Source of the DNA: Beijerinckiaceae bacterium
Lineage (GTDB): Bacteria > Pseudomonadota > Alphaproteobacteria > Rhizobiales > Beijerinckiaceae
DNA length: 64,000 nucleotides
Assembly (NCBI GenBank): GCA_027533425.1
Contig: JAPZUD010000001.1
Coordinates: forward strand, 1-64,000
Direction: 5' to 3'
In this document: positions 37,000 through 44,968 of the stretch, one piece after another
Layout of the letters: every line of letters starts with the position of its first letter
How positions within the stretch are numbered: position 1 is the stretch's first letter
Made by a program: the position numbers and the translations under genes
The notes under the pieces: generated by a model
Database searches by the model: none
Seen by the model: the letters and a program-made list of their open reading frames with translations, nothing else
Told to the model about the DNA's origin: nothing

Positions 37000-37389
37000 T
37001 CAGTCCACGCGGACCCAGTTGACGCTGCGGCAGACGAGGCCTGCCAGCGCGCAACCCTCGGTAACCATCTGCTTGCCGTTTATCAGCACCTTCCCGGAAT
37101 AGCTTTTGCCGTCTTCCGGGTTGAAGGCCTTGCCGACCCAGCGATTGTCACCATTCGGCTTCATGTCGAAGAAGACGCGCTGGCCCACCTTCGCGGCACC
37201 TGATGTCTCCTTCAGCCAGATGATCGACCCGCAGGATGCATCACCGCATTTCGAAAAGCGGACCCGGCTCGCATTCGTATCCGTGCGCTGCCAGGTGCCC
37301 TGGAGCTCATTGGCCATGACAGGGGTGGTCATCAGGCCGAGGCCCGAAGCCATGGCAGCAGCCAGCAGCATAGCGTGAGTGTTTCGCAT
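37000..37389 (-). CDS. DUF2147 secreted protein
   Basis: 129 residues. A signal peptide (MLLAAAMASGLGLMTTPVMANE) is followed by the DUF2147 beta domain: LQGTWQRTD, then CGDASCGSIIWL, FFDMKPNGDNRWVGKAFNPEDGKSYSGKV (split over the domain) and the Cys-containing end EGCALAGLVCRSVNW. DUF2147 proteins are exported small beta-barrel proteins of unknown role, often with two disulfides. Confidence 0.9.
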   Translation of the reverse strand: MRNTHAMLLAAAMASGLGLMTTPVMANELQGTWQRTDTNASRVRFSKCGDASCGSIIWLKETSGAAKVGQRVFFDMKPNGDNRWVGKAFNPEDGKSYSGKVLINGKQMVTEGCALAGLVCRSVNWVRVD

Positions 37390-37758
37390 TGTCAGATCCT
37401 CCCGGTTGAGTTTTGTTCTTATGCAATCAGTTCACATATAAACTAAAACACGTCAAGGGTCCTGTGCGATGGCGTGTCGGAGAGCCAATCCGGGGAATGG
37501 TTGAGAGAAGCTTCCGGAAAGGAATCTTGCCTGAATCTGAATCCTTGATTCCAAAAGGGAATTCAGGATTCCAGCCTTACCGGGGCATGAAGGCCTGGCA
37601 GGGGGTGGGGTTCCGGCAATCTGTTATTAGTCACATCGATTCAGGGGTTCTTTGAAAGTTTGCTTCAAATTTGACGCATCGAAGGCAACGACATGGCTCC
37701 AGGCCAGCAGATCCTTCGGTCAGGGTGATCGTCAACAGAAGTGAGACAGGGGGCTAAC
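37390..37758. other. intergenic region, no gene seen
   Basis: About 370 bp, more AT-rich than its surroundings. It must hold the promoters of the DUF2147 gene (minus) and of the small Sel1 protein gene (plus). An imperfect inverted repeat built from GAATCC/GGATTC lies near 37538-37573. I see no supported coding region. Confidence 0.45.
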
Positions 37759-38007
37759 ATGGGTATGGCGCAGCAGATCAAAGCAGCCGGCGAACCGGAA
37801 CTGAACTTTTTCGAAATGGGCGTGAACTATGCCTGCGGCCGGACCGGCATTTGCGATCTGGTCGAGGCGCATAAGTGGTTCAACATCGCCGCATTGCGCG
37901 GTGATGCGGAGGCCGCCCGGCGCCGGCAGGAAATCGCCGCCGAGCTGAGCGCAACTGAGATTGCGGCTGCACAGCGCCGCGCCCGGGAATGGCTGTCTAT
38001 CCATTGA
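37759..38007 (+). CDS. small Sel1-repeat-like protein
   Basis: 82 residues; ATG 37759 follows AGGGGG. One Sel1-type repeat is clear: FFEMGVNYACGRTGICDLVEAHKWFNIAALRGDAEAARRR (split as two helices), then a helical tail ending RAREWLSIH. The family is widespread in Hyphomicrobiales as a cytosolic protein of 80-90 residues with no assigned role. Confidence 0.82.
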   Translation: MGMAQQIKAAGEPELNFFEMGVNYACGRTGICDLVEAHKWFNIAALRGDAEAARRRQEIAAELSATEIAAAQRRAREWLSIH

Positions 38008-38146
38008 TGCCGGGGGTCTGAAGCCTGCAACAGGGGTGTGTCCGTATGCCCCTTTTGCTGTGCGGACCAATCCTTCCGCCTCGGATTGCGGCTTGAACTC
38101 CAGCCCGCCCTCGGGCATAGAGCGTCCTCGCTGCTTCGGCAGCGCC

Positions 38147-38238
38147 GGAGACGTGGCCGAGAGGCTGAAGGCACTCGTTTGCTAAATGAGCATACCTCGA
38201 AAGGGGTATCGAGGGTTCGAATCCCTCCGTCTCCGCCA
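38147..38238 (+). tRNA. tRNA-Ser (GCT)
   Basis: A 92-nt class II tRNA. Acceptor GGAGACG pairs with CGTCTCC; the anticodon loop TTGCTAA gives GCT; a long variable arm (ACCTCGAAAGGGGT) is present; the T-arm has GGTTCGAATCC; CCA is encoded. Accessory DNA begins right after its 3' end. Confidence 0.96.
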
Positions 38239-38331
38239 GCAACCTTTTCAAACAGCTGATAAGGCTTGCGAATTCTCGAAAGCCTTGAATCGGCCCCACT
38301 TCAGGCCCCACTTTCGGGGGCGAAGTCGGCC

Positions 38332-38550
38332 TCAGTTGATCGCCTTGCGCCGGTCGGCCATCGCGTGGGCGAAAATCTCCCGGGCTTCGGAAACCGTCAG
38401 ATCGGTCTTGAACGCGAGATGGTGGGCGAGCGCCGGCAGTGCCTTCGCGCTTTCGTGGCCGTAAATCCCCTGGATCCGGGCTTCCACTTCGCGCTTGGCG
38501 GCTTCGGTCGCTTCGGCGAGGGCCTGGGGGGAGAGGTAACTGGCAGACAT
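38332..38550 (-). CDS. small island protein of unknown function
   Basis: 72 residues, soluble and mostly helical. The C-terminal half (LTVSEAREIFAHAMADRRKA) resembles short C-terminal segments of phage head or protease-associated proteins, but I cannot name a family. It is first in a run of three small minus-strand genes just past tRNA-Ser. Confidence 0.6.
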   Translation of the reverse strand: MSASYLSPQALAEATEAAKREVEARIQGIYGHESAKALPALAHHLAFKTDLTVSEAREIFAHAMADRRKAIN

Positions 38551-38606
38551 TGGTCTTCCTTTCGGTTGGTGGGTGATGGTGCCGGCCTGGGGGCCGGCGC
38601 CGGTCT

Positions 38607-38885
38607 TCAGAAGTTGGCGAAGTCCAGGACGGAATCCGGGAAGCGCCCCTTCAGAAACTGTTGCGAGCGCTCGGCGATCCGGTCGGCCGTCGAGAGCGTG
38701 GCGTCTTGCGTCGGCGAAAGCTCGATGCCGTGCACTTCGTAATACTGCGCCATCAGCAGCGCCCGGAGCGCGACTGCGTCGCGCCGAATGCCGATGATTG
38801 CTTCGGCCAATTCGTATTCCTGCCGGTCGAGGCCCTTGTCAGCGATGGCCGGGTCCGAAGGGTGAGTCTCAGGCTTCTTCGTCAT
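38607..38885 (-). CDS. small island protein of unknown function
   Basis: 92 residues from ATG 38885, which follows GGAGA. Helical and acidic; RQEYELAEAIIGIRRDAVALRALL is split by charged residues and the centre holds MAQYYEVHGIELSPTQDA. No membrane segment. Probably cotranscribed with its two small neighbours. Confidence 0.6.
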   Translation of the reverse strand: MTKKPETHPSDPAIADKGLDRQEYELAEAIIGIRRDAVALRALLMAQYYEVHGIELSPTQDATLSTADRIAERSQQFLKGRFPDSVLDFANF

Positions 38886-39026
38886 GGTGCGGTCTCCGTT
38901 GCGGTTGAGGTTGGAAGTCCAATGGCCCGGCCCCAATGCCGCACCATGCGTCACAGAGGGGGCCGGGCCAGCGCTGCCAGGATGGCCAAAAACGGGCAGC
39001 GCATTCAGGGATTCGAGCATTTTTCA

Positions 39027-39293
39027 TCACCAGGCGAAAGAACGGCCGCGCATCGCGCGCGATCCGGTCCATACGATTGGCGAGCCGTAGTCGGGGCGCG
39101 CCGCCGGCTGGATCTTCGGCAGCGAGCGAATGATTTCCATCATGGCGAGGTTTTGCTTCGCATCGGCCCAGGCGCGGCGGAGAGCTGCCCGGAAGAGCGC
39201 CCGGCCCGGTTTGCCCTGGCCCCAGGCGATCAGCTGGCGATAGGTTGCCCAGGCATTGCGCATCACGCTGGATTTGGAGATCGGGGCGGGCAT
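39027..39293 (-). CDS. small island protein of unknown function
   Basis: 88 residues; ATG 39293 follows AAGAGG. The protein begins with a basic helical segment (SSVMRNAWATYRQLIAW) and is rich in Arg/Ala (RALFRAALRRAWADAK). This type of short basic protein is common in phage and plasmid accessory modules. It is first in the minus-strand run and divergent from the XRE regulator. Confidence 0.62.
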   Translation of the reverse strand: MPAPISKSSVMRNAWATYRQLIAWGQGKPGRALFRAALRRAWADAKQNLAMMEIIRSLPKIQPAARPDYGSPIVWTGSRAMRGRSFAW

Positions 39294-39310
39294 CAGCAAA
39301 CCTCTTGCTC

Positions 39311-39369
39311 ACTTGATGCTAAAAGTATATGGTTTGGTTCTGATCAAGTCAATACAAAAAGTATCAAGT
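39311..39369. promoter_or_regulatory. heptamer operator between divergent genes
   Basis: Three copies of ATCAAGT lie in the gap: one inverted at 39311-39317 (ACTTGAT) and two direct at 39343-39349 and 39363-39369, the direct ones 20 bp apart. The gap separates the XRE gene from the small minus-strand run, so these are likely half-sites for autoregulation by the XRE protein. Inference from arrangement only. Confidence 0.55.
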
Positions 39370-39378
39370 TGGGGAAGA

Positions 39379-39621
39379 ATGACAGTCGAGCAGGTTAAGG
39401 CCGCCCGCGCGCTCCTAGGCTGGAATCAGGACAAGCTCGCTGAGGCGTCCGGCATCGCGCTTCCGACTATCAAGCGCCTCGAGGCGCAATCCGGCCCGGT
39501 GGCGGGTTACGAGAAAACCCGGCAGGCCATCCGCTCGGCGCTCGAGGCGGCCGGGATCCAGTTCATTGAGGATGGCCAGCCGTCAGGGGGTGGCGGTGCT
39601 GGGGTGAGGCTCTCAACCTGA
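39379..39621 (+). CDS. XRE-family transcriptional regulator
   Basis: 80 residues; ATG 39379 just after GGGGAAG. A compact HTH: TVEQVKAARALLGWNQDKLAEASGIALPTIKRLEAQ (helices 1-4), then an extension QAIRSALEAAGIQFIED typical of short rhizobial XRE proteins. Likely a repressor of itself and of the divergent small genes through the ATCAAGT repeats. Confidence 0.85.
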   Translation: MTVEQVKAARALLGWNQDKLAEASGIALPTIKRLEAQSGPVAGYEKTRQAIRSALEAAGIQFIEDGQPSGGGGAGVRLST

Positions 39622-39791
39622 GCAAAATGGCCGCTTCTGGGGGGCACAATCGACCGATGCCTGTGACGAATGTTCGCTTTTGTGTTGACGCCAGTGTTTC
39701 CCGTAGTCACTTATTGTTCACCGCAGTCCGAGCATGAATCGTTAACTGCGGGAGTTCAATCTGCGTATGCAGTCGAATGCAGAGAACAATC

Positions 39792-40007
39792 ATGAGTGAT
39801 AAAGCAAACTCGGCAACCGGTAAGGTTGACCAGTCAAAGGGTTCCACTCGGCATATCCTATTCGATCTTGAAGCGGAAAGCCCAACACCGATGAGTGGAA
39901 GGACCTATCGCAAGGCGCTCATTGCGGCTGATAAAAAACTAACTGACGTCATGAAGACGATCCCGGGTGTACAATATGTCGGACGGCGAAAAGGCAACGC
40001 AGCCTGA
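39792..40007 (+). CDS. hypothetical 71-residue protein
   Basis: Small, basic and soluble (MSDKANSATGKVDQSK..., then GRTYRKALIAADKKLTDVMK). No family recognised. Its last codons overlap the start of the next gene by 32 nt in another frame, so the pair is probably translated from one mRNA. Codon use is less GC-biased than in the core genome. Confidence 0.5.
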   Translation: MSDKANSATGKVDQSKGSTRHILFDLEAESPTPMSGRTYRKALIAADKKLTDVMKTIPGVQYVGRRKGNAA

Positions 40008-40455
40008 ACCCGTCGTAGACGGCTATTACAATCCGGTATTCCAAAGGCTTGTAGACGCCGAAGGCGAACATTTCAGCTTGACCCGTGGCATGGTCGCATA
40101 TGGGATATACAAGCTCGGGAAGCGGGAGTGGATCCAAAGTTTTGTTGCCGAAAAAGGCCGCCGCCCCACTCCTGAGGAGGTGCGCGGTTACGCCGAGGCA
40201 ATGCAAACTGAGACCCAGTTAGGTAACCTTCGCTCACGAGCGGATCAGGTTCTAGGCACATTCGCCCAATCAGTAATTGCAGATGAGAAGCCTCGAATCG
40301 TGGAAGAAGCCCTCCGCGGTAGCTTCATGCAGGCTTTCTGGCCTTCTTTCGTGTCGAGCGTCGTGTTTGCGGTACTTTTAATCATCATCGGATTGTTTGC
40401 AGCCATGAACGGGATCGGAATCCCGATCCCTGTTAAGCCAATCATCATGCCGTGA
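39976..40455 (+). CDS. hypothetical protein with C-terminal membrane anchor
   Basis: 159 residues. A soluble helical part (about 1-118; KGRRPTPEEVRGYAEAMQTE, then TFAQSVIADEKPRIVEEAL) is followed by one hydrophobic segment near 122-143 (FVSSVVFAVLLIIIGLFAA) and a short tail, so it is probably tail-anchored in the inner membrane with the bulk in the cytoplasm. Paired with the small gene it overlaps. Function unknown. Confidence 0.6.
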   Translation: MSDGEKATQPEPVVDGYYNPVFQRLVDAEGEHFSLTRGMVAYGIYKLGKREWIQSFVAEKGRRPTPEEVRGYAEAMQTETQLGNLRSRADQVLGTFAQSVIADEKPRIVEEALRGSFMQAFWPSFVSSVVFAVLLIIIGLFAAMNGIGIPIPVKPIIMP

Positions 40456-40606
40456 AAGCCCCTGAATGGGGTTAGGCTGTTGCAGCAGGCGGCCTTAAGC
40501 AGCAGTCCGCTTGAAGACGGTTGACGCGCCGGAGGTCCCGCTCGAAAGGGCCTCAATGCGCGATCGACGTTCTTGCCTCGTTCTTTTTTCCCGCGATGCT
40601 CGGGCG

Positions 40607-40861
40607 ATGGCACGGCGGCAACGATTCCAGCCCATGACGATTGGCAACATGCGCGACCTTGGGGTTCGTGATCTCGAGGCCTATTGCACCGCGCTCGGCT
40701 GCCATCATGCGGGAGACGTATCGGGCGAGCGCTTTGCCGATGACGTGCCCGTGCCGTCGATCGCCCGGCGGCTGGTCTGCTCGAGGTGCGGCGCTCGGTC
40801 AGCCCAGGTCCGGCCCAACTGGCGACAGATGCAGGCGCCCGGCATGGCGCATCGGCCTTGA
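40607..40861 (+). CDS. small zinc-ribbon-like accessory protein
   Basis: 84 residues. It matches a common small alphaproteobacterial accessory protein type: TIGNMRDLGVRDLEAYC, C-x4-CHH, DDVPVPSIARRLVCSRCG, then QVRPNWR. The Cys/His pairs suggest a zinc-binding fold. The start is uncertain; in-frame ATGs at 40556 and 40634 are alternatives. Role unknown. Confidence 0.65.
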   Translation: MARRQRFQPMTIGNMRDLGVRDLEAYCTALGCHHAGDVSGERFADDVPVPSIARRLVCSRCGARSAQVRPNWRQMQAPGMAHRP

Positions 40862-41445
40862 CCGCATCAGGACCGCGAGAGCTACGCAACAGGCGCACTG
40901 TTAGAGCGCAGGACGGGCGCTCGCTGGCTTGGCTGGTGAGGTAGCCCAAAGCGGCCCGCGCCCGTCTCCGGAGCACCTCGCCCCAGCAAAAACACGTCTA
41001 GGGACCGTATACCGCCTTGCGCGGGTGGTGGGGCACCGACCCCCCGGGTCAGACGCAAGTTTTTCGTTCCTAGGGGGGTTCCTCCGCCTATTGGCTTAAT
41101 GCGTTGAAATCGCGCGAAGAAAATTTTGAAAGATCGAATTTTGGTCGGGAAAAGGGGCCGAAAATGAGCAAGCTCGGCTTTTCAGGCGGTGGGGATCCAA
41201 ACCGCCGCATATCGCCGGCCGAAGCGGTTCCGAGGGGGAACCGCCGCCGCCCTTTCGGTTGCCCGTGATGGGCCTTCCATGTCCGACGCATCACGGCTTA
41301 GGGGATTACCAAAGGGCATTTTCCGCTTGATCTCCTGGAAAGCCGGAAATGGTGAGATCAGACCTACCAAATACTCCACGGTGCCGCTGGGCCACGTCTC
41401 TCCCTACGGCATATTTTCTGCGTGTATGCGAAGCGCCTACTCTCC
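40862..41445. other. island stretch without a supported gene
   Basis: About 580 bp. Open frames here look like noise and have no ribosome sites. The 3' part (from about 41400) merges in frame with the integrase remnant, so some of this may be further decayed integrase that I cannot recognise. Confidence 0.45.
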
Positions 41446-41598
41446 AGCCAGTGTCCACGCTCTTCGCTCCGCCATTGGGCATCGGAAGAGACCGAACACA
41501 AAAACCATCTCGCGGAAATGGCGCTTGCCCATATCGTGCAAGGTATTGAGGGCGCCTACCAGCGCGGGCGCTGTTAAGAAGCGGCGCCGTTTGTTCTA
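41446..41598 (+). pseudogene. decayed tyrosine integrase C-terminus
   Basis: The frame ending at TAA 41575-41577 reads SLRHWASEETEHKNHLAE, then MALAHIVQGIEGAYQRG. This matches the conserved end of P4-type tyrosine recombinases (FRSSFRDWAxE...EMALAH...AYRRGDL). The core Arg/His motifs upstream are gone. After a frameshift the expected KKRRRL tail continues in the neighbouring frame and stops at 41597-41599. I take it as a dead integrase of the tRNA-Ser island. Confidence 0.7.
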
Positions 41599-41599
41599 G

Positions 41600-41917
41600 C
41601 GAATAGGGAATGGGTGCTGCGAAAGAGGTTGGCGTGAGCCTGTCGCCTGATCGGCTTCAGCAATGATGAAGGCGGAAAGCCCCACGGCGAAGGGCTGCGC
41701 TGCGTTGGGGTATAGATTCAACCTAGGGATTACCACGCTCAATCTACCTCGCCTGAAGCCGCATTCAGTACTGAATCGCACTTTGCCAGACATTTTTAAG
41801 GCCCTCTCGAGGCCTACAATAAAATTTATGCGAAGCTGCATAAACAACCTAGAAAAAGGCAAAACAAACAATTAGTGTGGCCTTTGCAAACATCACTCCG
41901 CAACTGGCAAGCCTCGG
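41600..41917. other. AT-rich intergenic stretch
   Basis: No supported gene. The DNA becomes clearly AT-rich from about 41650, and this composition continues through the next two genes. The promoter of the two-gene operon should lie here, but I cannot place it. Confidence 0.4.
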
Positions 41918-42340
41918 ATGTATAAAGAAGTCCTTCCTGAAAATTGTCCAACTAGTGACAGTGAAGATATATATCATCCTAAAGCATATCGCATGCCCGA
42001 GAGCAGCGTTGTCAGCGATGAAGACTTTCATTCCCACGCAAAAAAGGGCAAGAAGCGACTTGAACGTTACACGCATTGCGAGTGGTCTGGGTGTTCCTTT
42101 TTTTCTGATTTTAAAGAGATTGTAGAATACCAAAGAAGCAATCCTAAATTACGCAAAAAATTTAAGTATATTGCCGAAATAGAGATTACAAAAGGATCGG
42201 GAAGATCATCGAAGATAGACAAAAAAACCCATTTCAATTTCTGGGCATATGAAGGCTTTGATTTTGTTCAAGCGGTCAAAAATGTAGTTGCAATTGGCGG
42301 CATCAATGCAGGCCCTAATTCTGGGAATTCTTCGTCATGA
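41918..42340 (+). CDS. hypothetical protein, first gene of AT-rich pair
   Basis: 140 residues, soluble, rich in Lys/Ser/Glu. The centre (RYTHCEWSGCSFFSDFKEIVEYQRS) has two cysteines; it ends in a Gly/Asn/Ser tail. I recognise no family. Codon use is AT-rich, unlike the core genes around it, which points to transfer. Its stop overlaps the next start (TCATGA), so the two genes are coupled. Confidence 0.65.
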   Translation: MYKEVLPENCPTSDSEDIYHPKAYRMPESSVVSDEDFHSHAKKGKKRLERYTHCEWSGCSFFSDFKEIVEYQRSNPKLRKKFKYIAEIEITKGSGRSSKIDKKTHFNFWAYEGFDFVQAVKNVVAIGGINAGPNSGNSSS

Positions 42341-43434
42341 ATCCAGCGAATGAAAACACAATTAGGCGCCAAAAAAGAAATGCAACATTAGATGAAGTGC
42401 TCATTGAATTTGATGAGCCCTATCTAATTACGCTACGCTCAGGCAAATCAAGGATAATTGCGACAGCAATTCCGTCTGATGATCCGGATGCTTATATGTT
42501 TCTTGGGACAAGCGTCTCTGAAAGGGATTGGGATGCCTATCTGAATGAAAGTGTAGATCTTTTGTACATTTTTACTGAAACAAAATCGAATGTTTACTAC
42601 GAATTTGACCTAGCGACCATGAAAGAAAATAAGATTACTATGCTGCAGCGAGAGGAGGCCATTCCGGAGGAGCTGCTGCCCGGCCCGCATTCCTTTGCTC
42701 GTCTGCATACCAAACCTGCGGACAAGAAAGATACTTCTAACAGCGAACAAACATTGATTGTCGATGGCGAGTGGGAGCTAACTGAATTCGGGAGTTTTCA
42801 GAAGCGCTATTCGGATATTTATTCATTGATGTACTCTCTAAAGAAAATCGCTGCTGGGCATGACGACTACCTCGCGCATGTCCGCGCTGCGGTCACGGGT
42901 CAGATTTTCGATGGTATCGTGTCTAGACCCTATCAGGGAGGATTTAGCTATGTGCATATGTTCCGCGAAACGTCTGAGAAAATTCCGGCAAATGACAGGC
43001 TTGCTCTGAAGAGAATTTCATATGCCTCTCCGGGCAAGGTCGTTGTCGCCGGCGACATGGAAACGTTTGAAAGCGTATCAAGAGTAATTCGAACATTTAT
43101 GCATGCCAGGAAATCATCAGCTAGGGAGGCAACAGAGCTAAGAGAATTTCTAAAAAAGTATAAATATATTTCTATGCGCCCTGAGGAATACGCAAAGGCA
43201 CCTAGCAATCAAGAATATCTTGTCAAGCAAGCAACTGTAATTATGAACAATCTATCGATGAATTATATTGATGAATTCCAGAAAATTTGCGGAGAAAATG
43301 CACTATTGTTTGCAAAATTGAGTCTGTCTTTATACAGGAGGGTTCAAGATGCTACTAGTTACTTCATTCAAGGTCGTGCCCAATATGTAGGGGAGGATGA
43401 TCGAATTCGCTCCATAAATGTTGCCAAAGAATAA
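42337..43434 (+). CDS. hypothetical protein, second gene of AT-rich pair
   Basis: 365 residues, soluble. An N-terminal domain (about 15-100; VLIEFDEPYLITLRSGKSRI, then YMFLGTSVSERDWDAYL and VYYEFDLATM) looks beta-rich and reminds me of DUF6575-type proteins, though this is memory and not a search. The C-terminal half is helical (IRTFMHARKSSAREATELREFL; EYLVKQATVIMNNLS). No nuclease or ATPase motif is visible. It ends 11 bp before the left end of the intact IS6 copy. AT-rich codon use suggests recent arrival with its partner. Confidence 0.7.
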   Translation: MNPANENTIRRQKRNATLDEVLIEFDEPYLITLRSGKSRIIATAIPSDDPDAYMFLGTSVSERDWDAYLNESVDLLYIFTETKSNVYYEFDLATMKENKITMLQREEAIPEELLPGPHSFARLHTKPADKKDTSNSEQTLIVDGEWELTEFGSFQKRYSDIYSLMYSLKKIAAGHDDYLAHVRAAVTGQIFDGIVSRPYQGGFSYVHMFRETSEKIPANDRLALKRISYASPGKVVVAGDMETFESVSRVIRTFMHARKSSAREATELREFLKKYKYISMRPEEYAKAPSNQEYLVKQATVIMNNLSMNYIDEFQKICGENALLFAKLSLSLYRRVQDATSYFIQGRAQYVGEDDRIRSINVAKE

Positions 43435-43445
43435 CAATCAAGAAG

Positions 43446-44265
43446 GGCTCTGTCAGATAAAAATCGGGTTGCCGCCCGAGCGGGTGCGGCTACCCTCGAT
43501 GGCATGAGCAACGCCCGCATTTTCCGGTATTTCAAAACGAGCCCCGAGATCATCCGCCTCGCAGTGATGATGTATGTCCGGTATCCGCTGTCGCTCCGGA
43601 ACGTCGAGGACCTTCTGCACGAGCGGGGCATCGACATCACGCATGAGACGGTGCGGTTCTGGTGGAACCGCTTCGGGACGATTTTTGCGGCGGAGATCCG
43701 CCGGAGTCGGGTCCAGGCGATGCGGAATTTCCGGCATCGTCGGTGGCATCTCGATGAGGTCTTCGTGAAGATCAACGGCGTGAAGCACTATCTCTGGCGC
43801 GCCGTTGATCACGAGGGCGAGGTGCTCGAGAGCTTCGTCACGAAGCGCCGAGATAAGAAGGCGGCATTGAAGTTCCTCAGGAAATCGCTGCGCATGCATG
43901 GCCCGACCGAGACGATCGTTACGGATCGATTGGCCTCATATGGCGCCGCGCTCAAGAGTTTGGGCGCCATCGACAAGCGCGAGGTTGGCCGCTGGCTGAA
44001 CAATCGTATCGAGAATTCGCACCAGCCATTCCGACGAAGGGAACGGGCGATGCTCCGGTTCCGGCGCATGCGAAATCTGCAGAAATTCGCCGCGGTTCAC
44101 GGCTCGATCCACAACCACTTCAACCAGGAACGACACCTCTCATCCAGACCAGCATTCAAGGAACGCCGCACCGCCGCTCTTGCTGAGTGGCGCCAGCTTT
44201 GCGTGACCTGATCCATTCCGGGGTAGGGTGCTTTCCGAGACTTTTTTGGTTAGTCTGACAGCACC
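43446..44265 (+). mobile_element. IS6-family element, intact copy
   Basis: 820 bp with imperfect 12-bp terminal inverted repeats: GGCTCTGTCAGA at the left and TCTGACAGCACC (complement GGTGCTGTCAGA) at the right. It carries one full transposase gene. The flanks do not show an 8-bp target duplication, as expected when IS6 elements have recombined with one another. It is the reference copy for the four remnants downstream. Confidence 0.9.
43504..44211 (+). CDS. IS6-family transposase
   Basis: 235 residues. The start MSNARIFRYFKTSPEIIRLAV and the helix-turn-helix RNVEDLLHERGIDITHETV are typical of the family. The DDE residues are D84 (WHLDEVF), D141 (VTDRLASY) and E170 (NNRIENSHQPF); R/K residues follow E170 as expected. 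The gene is complete and probably active. Confidence 0.95.
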   Translation: MSNARIFRYFKTSPEIIRLAVMMYVRYPLSLRNVEDLLHERGIDITHETVRFWWNRFGTIFAAEIRRSRVQAMRNFRHRRWHLDEVFVKINGVKHYLWRAVDHEGEVLESFVTKRRDKKAALKFLRKSLRMHGPTETIVTDRLASYGAALKSLGAIDKREVGRWLNNRIENSHQPFRRRERAMLRFRRMRNLQKFAAVHGSIHNHFNQERHLSSRPAFKERRTAALAEWRQLCVT

Positions 44266-44269
44266 GCCC

Positions 44270-44438
44270 GCGGTGATGTCTGGCTATAGACAGCGAGCAG
44301 CGCTAGCAAAGACTCCCGAAGATCGAGCTAAATTGGCAAGAGAAGCCTTGCAACACAACCGAGGATGGCTTGAAGACGCTATGCAGCGTGGCGTTCCAAT
44401 TGTAGACATTGGTCCGGATTTTGGTCGAAGGAGTAGAG
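44270..44438 (+). pseudogene. fragment of a toxin-like C-terminal region
   Basis: Between the two IS6 copies a frame reads SGYRQRAALAKTPEDRAKL, then HNRGWLEDAMQRGVPIVDIGPDFGRRS. Endings of the form NRxWIxxAMxxGxxIxDIGPDF are typical of C-terminal domains of Rhs/polymorphic toxins, from memory. The upstream part is cut off by the right end of the intact IS6, so only about 55 codons remain. Confidence 0.5.
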
Positions 44439-44887
44439 GGCACTGTCAGAGGAAAATCGGCTTGCCGCTGACGGGGAGGGCGGCTAGCCGGACCGGATGA
44501 GCAGCGCCCGCATTTTCCGCTACTTCAAGACCTCGCCCGAGATCATCCGCCTCGCGGTGATGATGGTTGTCCGCTACCCGCTCTCGCTCCGGAACGTCGA
44601 GGACCTGCTTCATGAACGCGGCATCGACATCACCCATGAGACGGTGCGGTTCTGGTGGAACCGGTTTGGGACGATTTTTGCGTCCGAGATCCGGCGGAGC
44701 CGCGTTCAGGCGATGCGGAATTTCCGGCATCGGCGGTGGCACCTCGACGAGGTCTTCGTGAAGATCAACGGCGTGAAGCATTACCTCTGGCGCACCGCCG
44801 CTCTCCTTGAATGGCGTCAACTTTGCGCGGCCTGATCCATGCCGGGGCAGGGGACTTTCCGAGACCTTTTTTCAGTCTGACAGCACT
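44439..44887 (+). mobile_element. IS6-family element, internally deleted copy
   Basis: About 450 bp with both ends kept: GGCACTGTCAGA at the left and TCTGACAGCACT at the right. About 370 bp are missing from the middle of the transposase compared with the intact copy. Same orientation as the intact copy, 173 bp downstream of it. Confidence 0.88.
44497..44835 (+). pseudogene. IS6 transposase with in-frame internal deletion
   Basis: 112 residues. Residues 1-99 are almost identical to the intact transposase, keeping only the first catalytic Asp (WHLDEVF). After HYLWR the frame joins directly to the last residues (TAALLEWRQLC). The deletion of 123 codons removes the second Asp and the Glu, so it cannot be a working transposase. 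Confidence 0.9.
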
Positions 44888-44968
44888 CCCCGGGCGGGGT
44901 CCATCTGGACATTGGCGGCGCGCGTTGACGGCGACTGGGGGAGCGGCTTCGCCTGTTCCTCCCGCCGC

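Noticed and set aside
37413-37655. 80-codon plus-strand frame upstream of the small Sel1 gene
   Set aside because: No ribosome site and no protein-like pattern; it runs through an inverted repeat and the likely promoter region.
41189-41599. 136-codon plus-strand frame
   Set aside because: Only its last residues (VKKRRRLF) look meaningful, and these are the frameshifted tail of the integrase remnant. The rest has no family-like pattern.
41596-41871. 91-codon minus-strand frame in the AT-rich gap
   Set aside because: No ribosome binding site, no recognisable domain, and it spans the shift from GC-rich to AT-rich DNA.
43434-44900. 8-bp target-site duplications around the IS6 copies
   Set aside because: The bases outside the inverted repeats do not match on the two sides of either of the first two copies.
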